Shown here one piece after another: positions 60,851 to 64,000 of a stretch of 64,000 bases of DNA. Source of the stretch: Okibacterium fritillariae (GTDB lineage Bacteria > Actinomycetota > Actinomycetes > Actinomycetales > Microbacteriaceae); NCBI RefSeq assembly GCF_900167575.1, contig NZ_FUZP01000001.1:1116001-1180000 (forward strand), written 5' to 3'. The position numbers were made by a program, and so were the translations under genes. Position 1 is the first letter of the stretch, and each line of letters starts with the position of its first letter. The notes under the pieces are model-generated. The model was given only the letters and a program-made list of their open reading frames with translations. It made no database searches and was not told where the DNA came from.

Positions 60851-61225
60851 ATGGCCGACAAGACCGCCCTCAAGTACACGCCCGAACACGAATGGCTTCT
60901 CGTCGAGGGCGACATCGCCACCGTGGGAATCACCGACTACGCCGCCGAGAAGCTCGGTGACGTCGTCTTCGTCGACCTGCCCGACGTCGACAGCGACGTG
61001 GCCAGCGGCAAGGTCGTCGGCGAGGTCGAATCGACCAAATCGGTCGGCGAACTCTTCGCGCCCGTCGACGGTGTCGTCACCGAGGTCAACGACCAGGTCG
61101 TCGACGCCCCCGAGCTCGTCAACACCGACCCCTACGGCGACGGCTGGCTCATCAAGGTGCGCTTCGAGGCGCTGCCCGACGGCCTGCTCGGCTACGACGA
61201 GTACCGCGCATTGGTCGGCGCGTAA
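60851..61225 (+). CDS. gcvH: Glycine cleavage system H protein
   Basis: 124 residues. Lipoyl carrier: lipoylated Lys63 lies in [17 protein letters not shown], and the [14 protein letters not shown] start and [13 protein letters not shown] end are typical. It shuttles the aminomethyl group between GcvP, GcvT and the lipoamide dehydrogenase. Its stop shares one base with the gcvP ATG (TAATG). Confidence 0.95.
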   Translation: MADKTALKYTPEHEWLLVEGDIATVGITDYAAEKLGDVVFVDLPDVDSDVASGKVVGEVESTKSVGELFAPVDGVVTEVNDQVVDAPELVNTDPYGDGWLIKVRFEALPDGLLGYDEYRALVGA

Positions 61226-64000
61226 TGGCGGAGCGTTTCAGCACCCGTCACATCGGAACGGGTTCCGCCGAGCAGAAGCACATGCTCGACGCGCTCGGCT
61301 ACGACAGCGTCGACGCCCTCGTGCGCGCGGCCGTCCCCGCCTCCATCCAGGTGCCCGAGGGTGAACGCCCGCTCAACGACATCCTGGGCAAGCCGGCCTC
61401 CGAACGTGAGGCGCTCGCCGAACTGCGCGCGCTGGCCGACCAGAACCAGGTCGCGCGCTCGATGATCGGCCTGGGCTACTACGACACCATCACGCCCGCC
61501 GTGATCAAGCGCAACGTTCTCGAGAACCCCTCGTGGTACACGGCCTACACGCCGTACCAGCCCGAGATCAGCCAGGGCCGGCTCGAGGCACTCATCAACT
61601 TCCAGACCATGGTCACCGACCTCACGGGGCTCGACACAGCCAACGCGTCCATGCTCGACGAGGGCACGGCCGTCGTCGAGGGCATGCTGCTCACGCGCCG
61701 CGCCTCCAAGTCCCGCTCCAACGTGTTCCTGGTCGACGCGGATGCGTTGCCCCAGACACGCGCGCTGCTCGACAGCCGCGCCGAGGCGACGGGTATCGAG
61801 ATCGTCGAGGTCGACTTCCCCGCGTGGTTGGCATCCGACGAGCGCGCGGCGGGCGACGAGAGCCTGCCCGAGGCGTTCGGCGCCTTCATCCAGTACCCCG
61901 GCGCATCCGGTCTCATCTGGGACCCGACCGAGGTCATCTCGGCCGTCAAGGCCACGGGTGCCCTCACAGTCGTCGCGGCCGACCTGCTGGCCCTCGCCCT
62001 CATCACGTCGCCCGGTCAGATGGGCGCCGACGTCGCCGCGGGCACCACGCAGCGCTTCGGCGTGCCGCTCGGCTTCGGCGGACCCCACGCCGGTTACCTC
62101 GCGGTGCGCTCGGGCCTCGAGCGTCAGCTGCCCGGCCGCCTCGTCGGTGTCTCGAAGGATGCCGACGGCCACCCCGCCTACCGCCTCAGCCTGCAGGCGC
62201 GCGAACAGCACATCCGCCGCGAGAAGGCCACGTCCAACGTGTGCACCGCTCAGGTTCTGCTGGCCGTCATGGCCGGCATGTATGCGGTCTACCACGGCCC
62301 GGATGGCATCAAGCGCATCGCGAACGAGGTCGGCACGTGGGCTGCCACCCTTGCATCGCTGCTCGAGGCCGAGGGTTTCGAGACCGTGCACGCCGACTTC
62401 TTCGACACGGTCCAGATCCGCGTCCCTAACGGAGCCGACGGGGTCATCGAACGCGCCAGCGCCGCCGGCATCAACCTGTGGAAGGCCGGCGATACCGTCG
62501 TGCAGGTCTCGGTCGACGAGACGACCACGCTCGACGACGTCCTCTCCGTGGTCCGCGCTGTCCGCGACGTGCGCGAGATGTACTTCGCGTTCGTCCCGCG
62601 CCCGGCCCGCGTGCCCGAAGCCCTCCGCCGCGCCACGCCCTTCCTCACGCACCAGGTCTTCAACGCGCACCACTCCGAGACCGCCATGATGCGCTACCTC
62701 AAGACGCTGGCCGACCGCGACTATGCGCTCGACCGCGGCATGATCCCGCTGGGCTCCTGCACCATGAAGCTCAACGCGGCCACCGAGATGGAAGCCGTCT
62801 CCTGGCCCGAGTTCGCGGGTCTGCACCCCTTCGCCCCCGAGGCGCAGGTCGAGGGCAGCCTGAAGCTCATCGCGCAGCTCGAGGACTGGCTCGCCGAGCT
62901 CACGGGCTATGACACGGTCTCGCTGCAGCCCAACGCGGGCAGCCAGGGCGAATTGGCGGGCCTGCTCGCCATCCGCGGCTACCACCTGTCCCGCGGCGAC
63001 GAGGCCCGCACGGTCTGCCTCATCCCGCAGAGCGCGCACGGCACCAATGCGGCCTCGGCCGTGCTCGCCGGCATGCGCGTGGTCGTCGTGGCGTGCGACG
63101 AGCTCGGCAACGTCGACCTCGACGACCTGCGCGCCAAGATCGCCGAGCACGCCGACACGTTGGCCGCGCTCATGGTCACCTACCCGTCCACCCACGGCGT
63201 CTACGAGCACGAGATCCAGGCGATCACGGATGCCGTGCACGACGCCGGCGGTCAGGTCTACGTCGACGGCGCCAACCTCAACGCCCTGCTCGGCTATGCC
63301 AAGTTCGGATCGTTCGGCGGAGACGTCTCGCACCTCAACCTGCACAAGACGTTCTGCATCCCGCACGGTGGCGGCGGCCCCGGTGTCGGGCCCGTCGCGG
63401 CCAAGGCGCACCTCGCGCCGTTCCTGCCGGGCCACCCGTTCGCGCAGCGCAACGAGCACTCGGGCTACACGCACGATGGGGGAGCGGTCTCGGCTGCGCC
63501 CTTCGGTTCGTCGAGCATCCTGCCGATCTCGTGGGCATACGTGCGCATGATGGGCCTCGAGGGCCTCACACAGGCAACGGGGGCCGCGGTTCTCGCCGCC
63601 AACTACGTCGCCGCACGCCTGGCCCCGCACTATCCGGTGCTCTACGCCGGTGACGCGGGTCTCGTGGCGCACGAGTGCATCCTCGACCTGCGTCCGCTCA
63701 AAGAGGCAACGGGCATCAGCAACGACGACGTGGCCAAGCGTCTCGTCGACTACGGCTTCCACGCGCCCACCATGTCGTTCCCCGTCGCGGGCACGCTCAT
63801 GGTCGAGCCCACCGAGAGCGAAGACCTGGCCGAGATCGACCGCTTCATCGACGCCATGATCGCCATCAAGCAGGAGGCCGACAAGGTCGCCGCGGGGGAG
63901 TGGCCGGCCGACGACAACCCGCTCGTCAACGCCCCGCACACCGCGCGTTCGGTGATCGAGGGCGAGTGGCAGCACGCCTACACGCGTGAGGATGCCGTCT
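61225..64000 (+). CDS. gcvP: Glycine dehydrogenase (decarboxylating), P protein, cut by window end
   Basis: 925 codons are visible and the frame is still open at 64000; the family has about 950, so only a short C-terminus is missing. It is the fused two-subunit form: the N-terminal half has [17 protein letters not shown] and [16 protein letters not shown], the C-terminal half has [21 protein letters not shown] and the PLP lysine in [18 protein letters not shown]. It decarboxylates glycine and loads GcvH. Third gene of the riboswitch-controlled operon. Confidence 0.95.
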   Translation, partial: MAERFSTRHIGTGSAEQKHMLDALGYDSVDALVRAAVPASIQVPEGERPLNDILGKPASEREALAELRALADQNQVARSMIGLGYYDTITPAVIKRNVLENPSWYTAYTPYQPEISQGRLEALINFQTMVTDLTGLDTANASMLDEGTAVVEGMLLTRRASKSRSNVFLVDADALPQTRALLDSRAEATGIEIVEVDFPAWLASDERAAGDESLPEAFGAFIQYPGASGLIWDPTEVISAVKATGALTVVAADLLALALITSPGQMGADVAAGTTQRFGVPLGFGGPHAGYLAVRSGLERQLPGRLVGVSKDADGHPAYRLSLQAREQHIRREKATSNVCTAQVLLAVMAGMYAVYHGPDGIKRIANEVGTWAATLASLLEAEGFETVHADFFDTVQIRVPNGADGVIERASAAGINLWKAGDTVVQVSVDETTTLDDVLSVVRAVRDVREMYFAFVPRPARVPEALRRATPFLTHQVFNAHHSETAMMRYLKTLADRDYALDRGMIPLGSCTMKLNAATEMEAVSWPEFAGLHPFAPEAQVEGSLKLIAQLEDWLAELTGYDTVSLQPNAGSQGELAGLLAIRGYHLSRGDEARTVCLIPQSAHGTNAASAVLAGMRVVVVACDELGNVDLDDLRAKIAEHADTLAALMVTYPSTHGVYEHEIQAITDAVHDAGGQVYVDGANLNALLGYAKFGSFGGDVSHLNLHKTFCIPHGGGGPGVGPVAAKAHLAPFLPGHPFAQRNEHSGYTHDGGAVSAAPFGSSSILPISWAYVRMMGLEGLTQATGAAVLAANYVAARLAPHYPVLYAGDAGLVAHECILDLRPLKEATGISNDDVAKRLVDYGFHAPTMSFPVAGTLMVEPTESEDLAEIDRFIDAMIAIKQEADKVAAGEWPADDNPLVNAPHTARSVIEGEWQHAYTREDAV

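Overview
The window is high-GC DNA from an actinomycete. Three things point there. A mycothiol S-conjugate amidase (Mca) is present, and mycothiol is an actinobacterial thiol. Several gene blocks keep the order seen in Mycobacterium tuberculosis: greA, DUF4307, mca, haemolysin III and a short-chain cis-prenyltransferase in one block, then phoH2, fumC, glpX, xseB/xseA, ispH and ychF. A DUF3090/SCO1664/phosphomutase trio is also present. The very common words GCATCC and GGATGC, the DUF6264-type protein after ispH and the style of the small proteins suggest Microbacteriaceae; that family-level call is an inference. I saw no rRNA, tRNA, insertion sequence, prophage or CRISPR array.

Layout. 1-5.8 kb: an Lrp/AsnC regulator (cut by the window edge) diverges from a five-gene peptide-type ABC importer operon. 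6-14 kb: an LPXTG surface protein, a family-A DNA polymerase with a low-complexity insert, a rhodanese, a large Ig-repeat membrane protein, then LemA and HtpX. 14-20 kb: a TcaA-like membrane protein, a YcaQ/AlkX-type DNA glycosylase, an AI-2E family permease and threonine ammonia-lyase, followed by 580 bp without a gene that holds a striking 44-bp perfect palindrome. 20-25.8 kb: the greA/DUF4307/mca/hlyIII/cis-prenyltransferase block and a class V aminotransferase. 25.8-31 kb: an oxidoreductase pair with a divergent TetR regulator, PhoH2 with a small overlapping upstream ORF, and an orphan prepilin peptidase. 31-38 kb: a five-gene operon xseA-xseB-DUF4245-carbonic anhydrase-fumC, diverging from ispH-DUF6264. 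38-45 kb: aldolase, GlpX fructose-bisphosphatase, a PepSY protein with an OmpR-type two-component system, and RmuC. 45-52.9 kb: YchF, the SCO1664/DUF3090/phosphomutase trio, a small lower-GC island with a truncated HigB toxin, intact HigA and unknown proteins, then ASCH and TPR proteins and two very small genes around a strong hairpin. 53-59 kb: a complete de novo NAD operon nrtR-nadA-nadB-nadC-nadS with a candidate NrtR operator on its promoter. 59.2-64 kb: a tandem glycine riboswitch in front of gcvT-gcvH-gcvP (gcvP runs off the end).

How the parts work together. The nad operon makes quinolinate and then nicotinate mononucleotide, with the NadS desulfurase probably supplying the NadA Fe-S cluster and NrtR sensing NAD status. 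The gcv operon degrades glycine under riboswitch control. fba and glpX are the forward and reverse steps around fructose-1,6-bisphosphate. Many operons use 4-nt (ATGA/GTGA) overlaps. Several genes appear to be leaderless, with a -10 box 6-8 nt before the start codon. The observations most worth a second look are the 44-bp palindrome, the small ORF overlapping phoH2 (PhoAT-like position), the OmpR-type direct repeats before the PepSY gene, the NrtR operator with a degenerate Nudix box, and the truncated toxin in the low-GC island.
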